Source: JBQTJJ01 sp052387235 (lineage in GTDB: Bacteria > Actinomycetota > Acidimicrobiia > Acidimicrobiales > GCA-2861595). Taken from it: 40,874 nt of DNA. Of the stretch, positions 17,594 to 24,586 are shown piece by piece; position 1 is the stretch's first letter; every line of letters starts with the position of its first letter. The position numbers were made by a program, and so were the translations under genes. The stretch lies in contig JBQTJJ010000139.1 of NCBI GenBank assembly GCA_052387235.1, forward strand, positions 1-40,874. Reading direction: 5' to 3'. Under the pieces are notes generated by a model, which was given only the letters and a program-made list of their open reading frames with translations, did not search any database and was not told the DNA's origin.

Positions 17594-18931
17594 TCAACGC
17601 CCTCCGAGGGCCTGCTCCACCGCCGCCGCCAGCCGGGCCGCGACCTCCTCGGCCCGCTCCTCGGTCGGCGCCTCCACCATCACCCGCACCACCGGCTCCG
17701 TGCCGCTGGGGCGCACCAGCACCCGGCCCTCGGCCCCGAGCCCGGCCTGCTCGGCCTCGATGGCCGGGGCCAGGGCCGCGGCGGCGGCGTCGGGTTTCGC
17801 CGCCACCCGCACGTTGCGCAGCACCTGGGGCAGGCGGGTCATGGCCGCCGCCGCCAGGTCGGAGAGGGGCCGGCCGCTGCGGGCCACCAGGTCCAGCAGC
17901 TGGAGCCCGGTGAGGACGCCGTCGCCGGTGGTGGCCAGGCCGCGGAAGATCAGGTGGCCCGACTGCTCGCCGCCCAGCGACCACCCGCCGGCGTCGAGGG
18001 CCTCCAGCACGTGGCGGTCGCCCACCGGGGTCTCGTGCACGGCGATGCCGGCCGCCTCCATGGCCCGGCGGAAGCCGAGGTTGGCCATCACCGTCACCAC
18101 CACCGTGGCGCCGGCCAGGGCCCCCCGCGCCTGCAGGTCGAGGGCGCACAGGGCGATGAGATGGTCGCCGTCGACCACCCCACCGCGCTCGTCCACGGCC
18201 AGCACGCGGTCGGCGTCGCCGTCGAAGGCCAGGCCCACGCCGGCGCCCTGCGCCACCACCGCCCGCCGCAGGGCGGCCAGGTCGGTGGACCCGCAGCCGG
18301 CGTTGACGTTGGTGCCGTCGGGCTCGGCGCCGATCACCTCCACCTTGGCGCCGGCGGCCCGCACCACGGCCGGCGCCACCACCGAGGCCGCCCCGTGGCC
18401 GCAGTCGAGCACCACCGTCAGGGCCTCGAGCGTGCGGCCCTGCAGGCTGGCCTCGAGGTTGGCGGCGTAGCTGTCCAGGGCGGCCGGGTCGGTGCTCATA
18501 CGGCCGACGCCGGCGCCGGTGGGCCGGGGGCGGGCCTCGCCGGCCACGACCCGGTGCAGCTCGGCCTCGAGGGTCTCCTCCTCGGCGTCGGTGAGCTTGC
18601 GGCCGCCGGGCGCGAACAGCTTGACGCCGTTGTCGCCGAAGGGGTTGTGCGAGGCCGACACCACGGCGCCGGGCCGGCCGTGCGCGGCCGAGGCGAAGGC
18701 CACGCCGGGCGTGGGCAGCACGCCCAGATCCACCACGTCGCGCCCCTCCGACGCCACGCCGGCCGAGAAGGCGGCCTGCAGCATGGGGCCGGACAGCCGG
18801 GTGTCGCGGCCCACCACGAACGGGCCGCCCAGCACCCGGGCCGCGGCCCGGCCCAGGGCCAGCACCAGCTCCGGCGTCAGCTCCCCGTTGGCGACCCCTC
18901 GCACGCCATCGGTGCCGAACTCGAGCGGCAC
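17594..18931 (-). CDS. glmM: phosphoglucosamine mutase
   Basis: GlmM converts glucosamine-6-phosphate to glucosamine-1-phosphate. Its 445 residues show the opening FGTDGVRGVANGELTPEL, the phosphoserine loop VVSASHNPFGDNGVKLF (active Ser near 101), the Mg loop LAFDGDADRVLAVDE near 240 and the sugar-binding GGEQSGHLIF near 320, then VRPSGTEPVVRVMVEA for phosphate binding at the end. All catalytic motifs are intact. It sits between rpsI and glmS. Confidence 0.97.
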   Translation of the reverse strand: MPLEFGTDGVRGVANGELTPELVLALGRAAARVLGGPFVVGRDTRLSGPMLQAAFSAGVASEGRDVVDLGVLPTPGVAFASAAHGRPGAVVSASHNPFGDNGVKLFAPGGRKLTDAEEETLEAELHRVVAGEARPRPTGAGVGRMSTDPAALDSYAANLEASLQGRTLEALTVVLDCGHGAASVVAPAVVRAAGAKVEVIGAEPDGTNVNAGCGSTDLAALRRAVVAQGAGVGLAFDGDADRVLAVDERGGVVDGDHLIALCALDLQARGALAGATVVVTVMANLGFRRAMEAAGIAVHETPVGDRHVLEALDAGGWSLGGEQSGHLIFRGLATTGDGVLTGLQLLDLVARSGRPLSDLAAAAMTRLPQVLRNVRVAAKPDAAAAALAPAIEAEQAGLGAEGRVLVRPSGTEPVVRVMVEAPTEERAEEVAARLAAAVEQALGGR

Positions 18932-18938
18932 GGACGGG

Positions 18939-19331
18939 CTACCGCTTGGAGTACTGCGGCGCCTTGCGGGCCTTCTTCAGCCCGTACTTCTTGCTCTCCT
19001 TCTCCCGGGCGTCTCGGGTGAGGAAGCCGGCCTTCTTGAGCGACGGGCGCTGCTCGGGGTCGAGCTCGGCCAGGGCCCGGGCGATGCCGAGGCGCAGGGC
19101 GCCGGCCTGGCCGGACACGCCGCCGCCGTCGATGCTGGCGTCGACGTCGTAGACGTCGGCCGTGTTGGTGACCCGCAGCGGCTCGGTGGCGAGGGTGGAC
19201 TGTGTCGCCGACGGGAAGTACTCCTCCAGCGGCCGCTTGTTGATGGTGACGGTGCCGGTGCCGGGCCGCACCCTGACGCGGGCCACGGCCCGCTTGCGGC
19301 GGCCGGTGGACTGGATGAGGGGCTTGGGCAT
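18939..19331 (-). CDS. rpsI: 30S ribosomal protein S9 (uS9)
   Basis: This is a 130-residue protein with the family features TGRRKRAVARVRVRPGTG at the start, GGGVSGQAGALRLGIARAL in the middle, and the basic tail ending KAPQYSKR whose last Lys-Arg reaches the P-site tRNA. ATG 19331 overlaps the rplM TGA (TGATG). Confidence 0.97.
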   Translation of the reverse strand: MPKPLIQSTGRRKRAVARVRVRPGTGTVTINKRPLEEYFPSATQSTLATEPLRVTNTADVYDVDASIDGGGVSGQAGALRLGIARALAELDPEQRPSLKKAGFLTRDAREKESKKYGLKKARKAPQYSKR

Positions 19332-19807
19332 CAGCCGGCCGCCTTCGAGTCGGACCCGGCCTCGACCCGGCGGGCCGCGCTGAGGTCCATGGGCTGGGGC
19401 TTCTGGGCCGAGTGCGGGTGGGTGGGGCCGGCGTGGATCTTGAGCTTCTTGATCATCTGGCGGCCGAGCCTACCCTTGGGCAGCATCCCCTTGACCGCCC
19501 GGCGCACCACCTCTTCCGGCCGGGTGGCCAGGATGGCCCCGTAGCTCTGGCTGCGGAGGCCGCCGGGGTAGCCGGAGTGGCGGTAGGCCAGCTTCTTCTC
19601 GGCCTTGTCGGACGTGAGCACCACCTTGCCCGCGTTCACCACGATCACGTGGTCGCCGGTGTCGGTGTGCGGGGAGAAGACGGGCTTGTGCTTGCCCCGC
19701 AGGACTCGGGCCACCTCGGTGGCCAGCCGGCCCAGCACCAGGCCATCGGCATCGACGACATGCCAGGCGCGCTGGATGTCAGTGGGCTTCGGGGAGAACG
19801 TACGCAA
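19331..19807 (-). CDS. rplM: 50S ribosomal protein L13 (uL13)
   Basis: The protein has 158 residues: RTFSPKPTDIQRAWHVVDAD, LGRLATEVARVLRGKHKP, DHVIVVNAGKV and the signature VKGMLPKGRLGRQMIKKLKI. The family start (M-R-T-x-S-x-K) falls on a TTG codon at 19807 with AGAAGG eight bases upstream, so TTG is the start. The frame stays open upstream but that part does not resemble L13. Confidence 0.96.
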   Translation of the reverse strand: MRTFSPKPTDIQRAWHVVDADGLVLGRLATEVARVLRGKHKPVFSPHTDTGDHVIVVNAGKVVLTSDKAEKKLAYRHSGYPGGLRSQSYGAILATRPEEVVRRAVKGMLPKGRLGRQMIKKLKIHAGPTHPHSAQKPQPMDLSAARRVEAGSDSKAAG

Positions 19808-19845
19808 GTGAGGCGCCTTCTGGTCGGCCGCGGCGGGAACCCTCC

Positions 19846-19893
19846 AGGATAGGCCGGGCCCCGGGGCCCCGCCAACCGTGTGCGCCAACCGTG
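19846..19893 (-). promoter_or_regulatory. rplM operon promoter with tandem upstream repeats
   Basis: On the minus strand TTGGCG (19875-19870) and TATCCT (19851-19846) are 18 bases apart and precede the rplM TTG by about 40 bases. The 10-mer GCCAACCGTG occurs twice in tandem (19871-19880 and 19884-19893), overlapping and just upstream of the -35, and may be an activator site. Confidence 0.5.
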
Positions 19894-19945
19894 CGCGCCG
19901 GCCGCGTGCGCCGGCTGCATCCCGGGCGGCGCCGGCGGCGGCCCG

Positions 19946-19994
19946 GTTCCGGGAAGCCTGACGTTCGCCATGCGGATGTCAGGCTTCCCGGAAC
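19946..19994. repeat. perfect 17-bp inverted repeat between rplM and ilvA
   Basis: Arms 19946-19962 and 19978-19994 are exact reverse complements, separated by 15 bases; the arms contain TTCCGGGAAGCCTGAC. The flanking genes diverge, so neither needs a terminator here. The right arm overlaps the candidate ilvA -35. An operator or 5'-leader structure is more likely than a terminator. Confidence 0.8.
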
Positions 19995-20012
19995 GCCGGG
20001 GCCCGGTAGCCT
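19985..20012 (+). promoter_or_regulatory. candidate ilvA promoter, possibly leaderless
   Basis: TTCCCG (19985-19990) and TAGCCT (20007-20012) are 16 bases apart. The -10 ends only six bases before the GTG start, and no Shine-Dalgarno is visible. This is the geometry of a leaderless transcript, which is frequent in actinobacteria. Confidence 0.4.
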
Positions 20013-20018
20013 CGGCGG

Positions 20019-21221
20019 GTGATCGGCCTGGCCGACGTGGAGGAGGCCCGGCGCCGGGTGGCAGGGGTGGTACGGGCCACGCCGGCCTACGCGTGCGGGT
20101 CCCTGTCCCGGCTGGCGGGCCGGCCGGTCCTGCTCAAGCCCGAGCACCTGCAGCGCACGGGCTCGTTCAAGATCCGGGGCGCCTACAACTTCCTGGCCGC
20201 CCTGGGCCCGGGCGAGGCGCCCGAGGTGGTGGCGGGGTCGGCCGGCAACCACGCCCAGGGCGTGGCCCTGGCCGCGTCCCTCACGGGCCGGAGGGCCACG
20301 GTGTTCATGCCTGCCAGCGCCTCGCTCCCCAAGGTCGAGGCCACCCGGGGCTACGGGGCCACCGTGCGGCTGGTGGGCGGGACGGTGGACGAGAGCATGG
20401 CCGCCGCCCGCGCCTTCGCAGAGGAGACCGGCGCCGTGATCGTCCCGCCCTTCGACCACCGCCTCGTGATCGCGGGCCAGGGCACGATCGGCGCCGAGCT
20501 GGCCGAGGAGGCCCCGGAGGCGGAGACGGTGGTGGTCCCCGTGGGCGGCGGCGGCCTCGTCTCCGGCATCGCGGTGGCGCTGGCCGCGCTGCGCCCCGGC
20601 GTGCGGGTGGTGGGGGTGGAGGCGCAGGGCGCAGCCGCCATGCGGGCCGCCCTCGACGCCGGCCGGTGCACGACCCTGGGGTCGCTCACCACCATGGCCG
20701 ACGGCATCGCCGTGGCGCAGGTGTGCGAGCTCACCCGCACCCACGTGCAGGCCCTCGTCCACGACGTGGTCACCGTCACCGAGGAGGAGATCAGCCGCGC
20801 CCTGCTCCTGCTGCTGGAGCGGGCCAAGGCCCTGGTGGAGCCGGCCGGGGCCGTGGGGCTGGCCGCCGTCCTGGGCGGCAAGGTCGGCGGCGCCGGCCCG
20901 GTGGTGGCGGTGCTCTCCGGTGGCAACGTCGACCCGCTGCTGCTCATCCGCATGGTGGACCACGGGCTGTCGGCCGCCGGCCGCTACCTCATCCTGCGCA
21001 TCGAGCTGCCCGACCGGCCCGGCGCGCTGGCGGCCCTCACGGCGGCGGTGGCCGGCCTCGGCCTCAACGTGCTCGACGTGGAGCACCACCGGTCCGGCGT
21101 GGACGTGGGGATCGACGAGGCCGAGCTGCGCCTCACCCTGGAGACCCGCGACCCGCACCACCGCCACGAGGTGGTGTCCGCCCTCACCGCCGCCGGCTAC
21201 CGGGTCGAGCTGGTGCGCTGA
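20019..21221 (+). CDS. ilvA: threonine ammonia-lyase with C-terminal ACT domain
   Basis: This PLP enzyme deaminates threonine to 2-oxobutanoate (isoleucine pathway or threonine breakdown). In 400 residues it has the Schiff-base Lys in LQRTGSFKIRGAYNF near residue 50, SAGNHAQGVALAASL, and the phosphate-binding VPVGGGGLVSG near 178. One ACT domain begins at ILRIELPDRPGALAALTAAV (about 327) and ends at the C-terminus. The single-ACT form is the shorter class, distinct from the two-ACT E. coli biosynthetic IlvA. The 3' end overlaps the convergent zur gene by 25 bases. No other branched-chain gene is nearby. Confidence 0.93.
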   Translation: MIGLADVEEARRRVAGVVRATPAYACGSLSRLAGRPVLLKPEHLQRTGSFKIRGAYNFLAALGPGEAPEVVAGSAGNHAQGVALAASLTGRRATVFMPASASLPKVEATRGYGATVRLVGGTVDESMAAARAFAEETGAVIVPPFDHRLVIAGQGTIGAELAEEAPEAETVVVPVGGGGLVSGIAVALAALRPGVRVVGVEAQGAAAMRAALDAGRCTTLGSLTTMADGIAVAQVCELTRTHVQALVHDVVTVTEEEISRALLLLLERAKALVEPAGAVGLAAVLGGKVGGAGPVVAVLSGGNVDPLLLIRMVDHGLSAAGRYLILRIELPDRPGALAALTAAVAGLGLNVLDVEHHRSGVDVGIDEAELRLTLETRDPHHRHEVVSALTAAGYRVELVR

Positions 21222-21691
21222 CCGCCCGCACACGCGGGGCAGCGGCCCTCCAGCTCGATGCGGTGGGACGACACCACGAAGCCGGTCTGGGAGGCGGCGG
21301 CATGCGCCGCCCGGGCCAGGGCCCGTTCCAGGGCGGGCGGGGCGTCCACGTCGGCCACCAGCCCGCACCCGCCGCAGGTGAGGTGGTGGTGGTGGCCGCT
21401 CAGGTCCTCGGCCAGCTCGAAGCGGGCCAGGTCGTCGGCGCCGGCCAGCCTGGACACCACGCCGGCGAGGCAGAGCACGGTGAGGTTGCGGTACGCCGAG
21501 CTCTGGGGGACGGCGGCCTCGGCCAGGATCTCCGGCATGGTCAGCGGCCGGGCGGCGGCGGCCAGCACGTCCACCAGGGACCGCCGGCTCGTCGTGTACC
21601 GCTGGTCGAGGGCCCGCAGCCGGCGGGTGGCCTCCTCGTGGAGGGACTCGGGCGCCAGATCCGGCCTGTGCCGGTGGCTGCCGGCGCTCAC
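21197..21691 (-). CDS. zur: Fur-family regulator, probably Zur
   Basis: The 164-residue Fur-fold protein has the winged helix TTSRRSLVDVLAAA and PQSSAYRNLTVLCLAGVVSR (recognition helix), then HHHHLTCGGCGLVADV with sensor His and the first structural Cys pair, and GRCPACAGG as the second Cys pair near the end. Its position as the last gene of a zinc-type uptake operon argues for Zur over Fur; Mn or Ni sensing is possible. GTG 21691 overlaps the znuB stop as GTGA. It probably binds the dyad before znuA. Confidence 0.88.
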   Translation of the reverse strand: MSAGSHRHRPDLAPESLHEEATRRLRALDQRYTTSRRSLVDVLAAAARPLTMPEILAEAAVPQSSAYRNLTVLCLAGVVSRLAGADDLARFELAEDLSGHHHHLTCGGCGLVADVDAPPALERALARAAHAAASQTGFVVSSHRIELEGRCPACAGGQRTSSTR

Positions 21692-22560
21692 CGGTCCGCC
21701 GCTCCCCGGAGCAGCGAGCCCCCGGAGCCCCGGCGATGGCCGGTGGTGCGGGCGCCGGCAAGGGCGGCCACGGCGAAGGTGGCGGCCGCCACCAGGACGA
21801 TGGTGCCGCCCGGCGCCAGCGCCCAGTGCCGGGCCGCGGCAAGGCCCACCACCGCGCTGGCGGCGCCGATGACGCTGGACGCCAGGAGGGTGGCGCCGAA
21901 GGAGCCGCAGATGCGCTGGGCCGCGCCGACCGGGAGCACCATGAGGGCGGCCACCAGCAGCACGCCCACCACCCGCATCCCGGCCACCACCGTCACGGCG
22001 GTGAGGGCGGCCAGGCCCAGGTTGAGGGCGTCGACCGGCAGGCCGGCCACCCGGGCCGCCTCCTCGTCCAGGACGATGGAGAACAGGGCCCGCCAGCACA
22101 CGGCCACCGCGGCCAGGATGCCCGTCCCGAGTACGGCCATGGTGAGGGCGTCGGTCCGGTCGACGGTGAGGATGGAGCCGAACAGGTAGGTGAGGGTGCC
22201 GGCGTTGAGCGACCCGGCCAGGCCGGTGAGGACCACGCCGCCGGCGATGCCCGAGTAGAAGAACAGGGCCAGGGCCAGGTCCCCGCTGGCCCGGCCCCGG
22301 CTGCGGAGCCACTCGATGGCCACCGATCCGGCCACCGCCGCCACCAGGGCGGTCCAGACGGGCCACACCCCGAGCAGGAGGCCGGCCGAGACCCCGGCGA
22401 AGGCCACATGGCCGATGCCGTCGCCCAGGAGAGAGAGCCGCTTCTGCACGAGGAAGGTGCCGATCAGCGGCGCCGACGCGCCCACGACCAGGCCGCCGGC
22501 CAGGGCCAGCTGCATGTACTCCCGCTCGAACGGCCACGGAAGCGGGAGGGCGGCGAGCAT
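21688..22560 (-). CDS. znuB: metal ABC transporter permease (ZnuB-like)
   Basis: This inner-membrane permease of the ABC-3 family has 290 residues and about eight hydrophobic segments. Family markers are LAGGLVVGASAPLIGTFLVQ (residues about 17-36), RLSLLGDGIGHVAFAGVSAG and LVAALMVLPVGAAQRI. It ends in a basic cytoplasmic tail (TTGHRRGSGGSLLRGAADR). ATG 22560 comes five bases after the znuA stop. No ATPase gene is adjacent. Confidence 0.92.
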   Translation of the reverse strand: MLAALPLPWPFEREYMQLALAGGLVVGASAPLIGTFLVQKRLSLLGDGIGHVAFAGVSAGLLLGVWPVWTALVAAVAGSVAIEWLRSRGRASGDLALALFFYSGIAGGVVLTGLAGSLNAGTLTYLFGSILTVDRTDALTMAVLGTGILAAVAVCWRALFSIVLDEEAARVAGLPVDALNLGLAALTAVTVVAGMRVVGVLLVAALMVLPVGAAQRICGSFGATLLASSVIGAASAVVGLAAARHWALAPGGTIVLVAAATFAVAALAGARTTGHRRGSGGSLLRGAADR

Positions 22561-22565
22561 CGCGT

Positions 22566-23498
22566 TCAGCGACAGCCCAGCGCCAGGCGGAGGGCGGCCA
22601 GGTTCTCCCGCATGACGGCGGCGTAGTCCTTCCCGGCCTCGGCCTGGCGCTCGGTGAGGCCCTCGATGGGGTTGAGCACAGCCGTCGTCACGCCCGCCTC
22701 CTCGGCCAGTGCCTCGGCCACGGTAGGCGACACCAGCTCCTCGTAGAAGACGGTGGTGATCCCGTCCTCCTCGATCTGGTCGGCCAGGCGGGCCAGGCGG
22801 TCGGCGTCGGGTTCGGCCTCGGGGGACAGGCCGGCGATGGCGCGCTGGGCCAGCCCGTAGCGCTCGGCCAGGTAGAAGAAGGCGGCGTGGGCGGTGACGA
22901 TGGTGGAGCGCTCGCACGACGCGAGCCCGGTCGAGAACTCCTCGTCGAGGGCAGCCAGCTCGGCGCCGTACGTGCGGGCGTTGGCCTCGAAGGCGGCCCT
23001 GTCCCCGGGCGACGCCTCCACCAGGGCCCGGGCCACCTCGCCCGCCGCACTCGCCATCAGCTTCGGGTCCAGCCAGAAGTGGGGATCGACCTCGCTCGCC
23101 TCCCCCTCGTGCTCGGCCAGGTCTGCAGCCGCTCCCGCCTTCAGCTCGACCGCCTCGCTCAGGTCCACCGCGCCGGCGCCGCGCCGGCCGGCGATCTCCT
23201 CGACCGCGGGTTGGAACCCCTGGCCCACGTAGAGCACCAGGTCGGCGTCCTCCAGCCGGTCGACCTGGCGCGAGGTGAGCTCGATGTCGTGGGGCTCGCT
23301 GCCGGCCGGCGTGAGGTTCACCACCTCGACGCGGTCGCCCCCGATCCGTGCGGCCGCCTCGGCCAGCGGGTAGAAGCTGGCCACGACCAGGACGGTGCCG
23401 TCGCTTGTGCCGGCACCGTCGTCGCCGTCGTCGCCGCAGGCGCCCAGGGCCAGGATGCCCACCAGCAGGGCGGTCAGTGTGCGCTTGAAGCTCGACAC
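22566..23498 (-). CDS. znuA: zinc/manganese ABC transporter substrate-binding lipoprotein
   Basis: This is a cluster 9 solute-binding protein of 310 residues. It has a lipobox LALGAC (Cys20), then ASFYPLAEAAARIGG, the first metal His in GSEPHDIELTSRQ, the second in DPHFWLDPKLM, the third in TAHAAFFYLAERYGL, and a final acidic ligand region VFYEELVSPTVAEALA. The His-rich loop of many ZnuA proteins is missing; a short acidic/His segment (AEHEGEASEVD) stands in its place. GTG 23498 has GGGAGG seven bases upstream; sequence before it in the frame is non-coding shadow. Confidence 0.93.
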   Translation of the reverse strand: MSSFKRTLTALLVGILALGACGDDGDDGAGTSDGTVLVVASFYPLAEAAARIGGDRVEVVNLTPAGSEPHDIELTSRQVDRLEDADLVLYVGQGFQPAVEEIAGRRGAGAVDLSEAVELKAGAAADLAEHEGEASEVDPHFWLDPKLMASAAGEVARALVEASPGDRAAFEANARTYGAELAALDEEFSTGLASCERSTIVTAHAAFFYLAERYGLAQRAIAGLSPEAEPDADRLARLADQIEEDGITTVFYEELVSPTVAEALAEEAGVTTAVLNPIEGLTERQAEAGKDYAAVMRENLAALRLALGCR

Positions 23499-23507
23499 TC
23501 GGCGTCC

Positions 23508-23550
23508 TCCCCTTCCAGGAATGAGAACTAATCTTACTCCTGGAAGGGGA
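23508..23550. promoter_or_regulatory. dyad operator before znuA (candidate Zur box)
   Basis: Perfect 13-bp arms (23508-23520 / 23538-23550) enclose a partly symmetric core containing TGAGAAC and AATCTTA around 23522-23536. The dyad lies over the -10 and transcription start of znuA. A Fur/Zur-type repressor here would block transcription. Confidence 0.6.
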
Positions 23551-23558
23551 CCCGGCAA
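23531..23558 (-). promoter_or_regulatory. znuA-znuB-zur promoter
   Basis: TTGCCG (23558-23553) and TAAGAT (23536-23531) on the minus strand are 16 bases apart. The start would fall near 23524, inside the dyad operator, about 25 bases before the GTG. Confidence 0.6.
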
Positions 23559-23569
23559 CTCCGGGCCCG

Positions 23570-24427
23570 TCAGCGGCGGGCCAGGCGTGCCTCCAGCCGC
23601 ACGGCGAGGAGCATGGAACCCCCGAGCAGGATCAGCAGCCCGGCCACGGTGGCGAGGGCACGGGTCGTGGAGCCTGTCCTGGGCAGCTGCTCCAGCTGGG
23701 TGCCGAGGACCTGGGCCGGCTGGCTGACCTGCACCGCGGCCACCGCCGGCGGCGCCGTGGTGGTGGTGGTGGTGGTGGGCTGGGTCGTCGGGACGACCGC
23801 CGCCAGGGTGGTGCTCGTCGTGGTCGTGGAGGTGGTGGACGTCGTGGTCGTGGAGCTCGTCGTCGTGGTCGTGACCGGCGTCACGCACCCGGTCACCCAG
23901 AAGACCTTGAACTTCACGTCGGCGCCCTGCGAGCCCTCGGCGTGCACGGTCAGCTTGAGGTGGAAGCCCTGGATCGGGTGGGGGGTGACGCCGCTCAGAT
24001 CCAGGGTGTAGGTCTTCGATGCGTCGAGATCGGTGGCGCCGCCCGCCGCGTCCCCCCCGATCGCCAGGGTGTCGGTGAGCACGACCTGGTCGTCGCCCGG
24101 CCGCTCGGTGGGCGGTTGGTAAGTGAACGTCACCGTCGCATCCAGGTCGCCCTGGTCGTAGCCGTAGAAGTCCACCTGGAACGTGCAGCCCACGTGGGGC
24201 TCGTTGTCCGGGTGGTCGTCGAACGCCACGCCGTCGATCTTGACCGTCCCGTTGTTGCCGGGCGGGTCGGCCGCCTCCGACGGTGCCGCCCACAGCAGCA
24301 CCGCCGGTACGGCGGCCAGCCCGACCACCGCGAGCACGGATCGGCGACGGCGTTGGCGCCGGCCCCCCGACCGGTCCCCCGACCCCCCGGTGCGCCCGTC
24401 CATCGATCCGTTCACCGCGGCAGTCAT
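23570..24427 (-). CDS. LPXTG-type cell-wall-anchored surface protein
   Basis: The 285-residue protein is exported. A twin-Arg-like basic N-terminus (QRRRRSVLAVVG) leads into a hydrophobic core and a SEAADPP cleavage region near residue 53. A globular part of about 120 residues follows, with GVAFDDHPDNEPHVGCTFQV and GFHLKLTVHAEG. A Thr/Ser stalk (about 183-225) then leads to the sortase motif LPRTG near 250, a membrane helix, and the RLARR tail. The fold of the globular part is not recognised. ATG 24427 has a GGGGGAGG site upstream. No sortase gene is in the window. The promoter area carries two DevR-like boxes. Confidence 0.8.
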   Translation of the reverse strand: MTAAVNGSMDGRTGGSGDRSGGRRQRRRRSVLAVVGLAAVPAVLLWAAPSEAADPPGNNGTVKIDGVAFDDHPDNEPHVGCTFQVDFYGYDQGDLDATVTFTYQPPTERPGDDQVVLTDTLAIGGDAAGGATDLDASKTYTLDLSGVTPHPIQGFHLKLTVHAEGSQGADVKFKVFWVTGCVTPVTTTTTSSTTTTSTTSTTTTSTTLAAVVPTTQPTTTTTTTAPPAVAAVQVSQPAQVLGTQLEQLPRTGSTTRALATVAGLLILLGGSMLLAVRLEARLARR

Positions 24428-24474
24428 GATCCTCCCCCTTGCGTCTCCCTGGTTTCGAGCGTGGGACGGGGCTC

Positions 24475-24522
24475 CTGATACGCGTAGGGTCGCTGGTCCC
24501 CTATCGACGGGACCTTTGGCCC
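24475..24522 (-). promoter_or_regulatory. promoter region with two NarL/DevR-like palindromes
   Basis: GGGTCGCTGGTCCC (24487-24500) and GGGACCTTTGGCCC (24509-24522) are imperfect palindromes whose starts are 22 bp apart, two helical turns. They match the DevR/DosR consensus as I recall it at about 10 and 11 of 14 positions. A -10-like TATCAG (24480-24475) lies just downstream, so the nearer box overlaps the -35 position. Confidence 0.4.
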
Positions 24523-24586
24523 TTGTTTCTCGACGAAACTGCCGGTCTCGCCCGAAGCGGCAGCTTGCCGGCGCCGGTCCCCGGAA

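Noticed and set aside
14091..18470. Very long plus-strand open frame (about 1459 codons)
   Set aside because: It runs antisense to glmS and glmM. High GC removes stops from the opposite strand; composition is His/Gly/Arg-rich shadow sequence without motifs.
23755..23880. Simple GTG/GTC-type repeats suggesting a repeat array
   Set aside because: They encode the Thr/Ser stalk of the surface protein; there are no spacers and this is not a CRISPR.
23499..24293. N-terminal extension of the znuA frame
   Set aside because: It overlaps the surface protein gene in another frame and the znuA promoter, and it precedes the lipoprotein signal.
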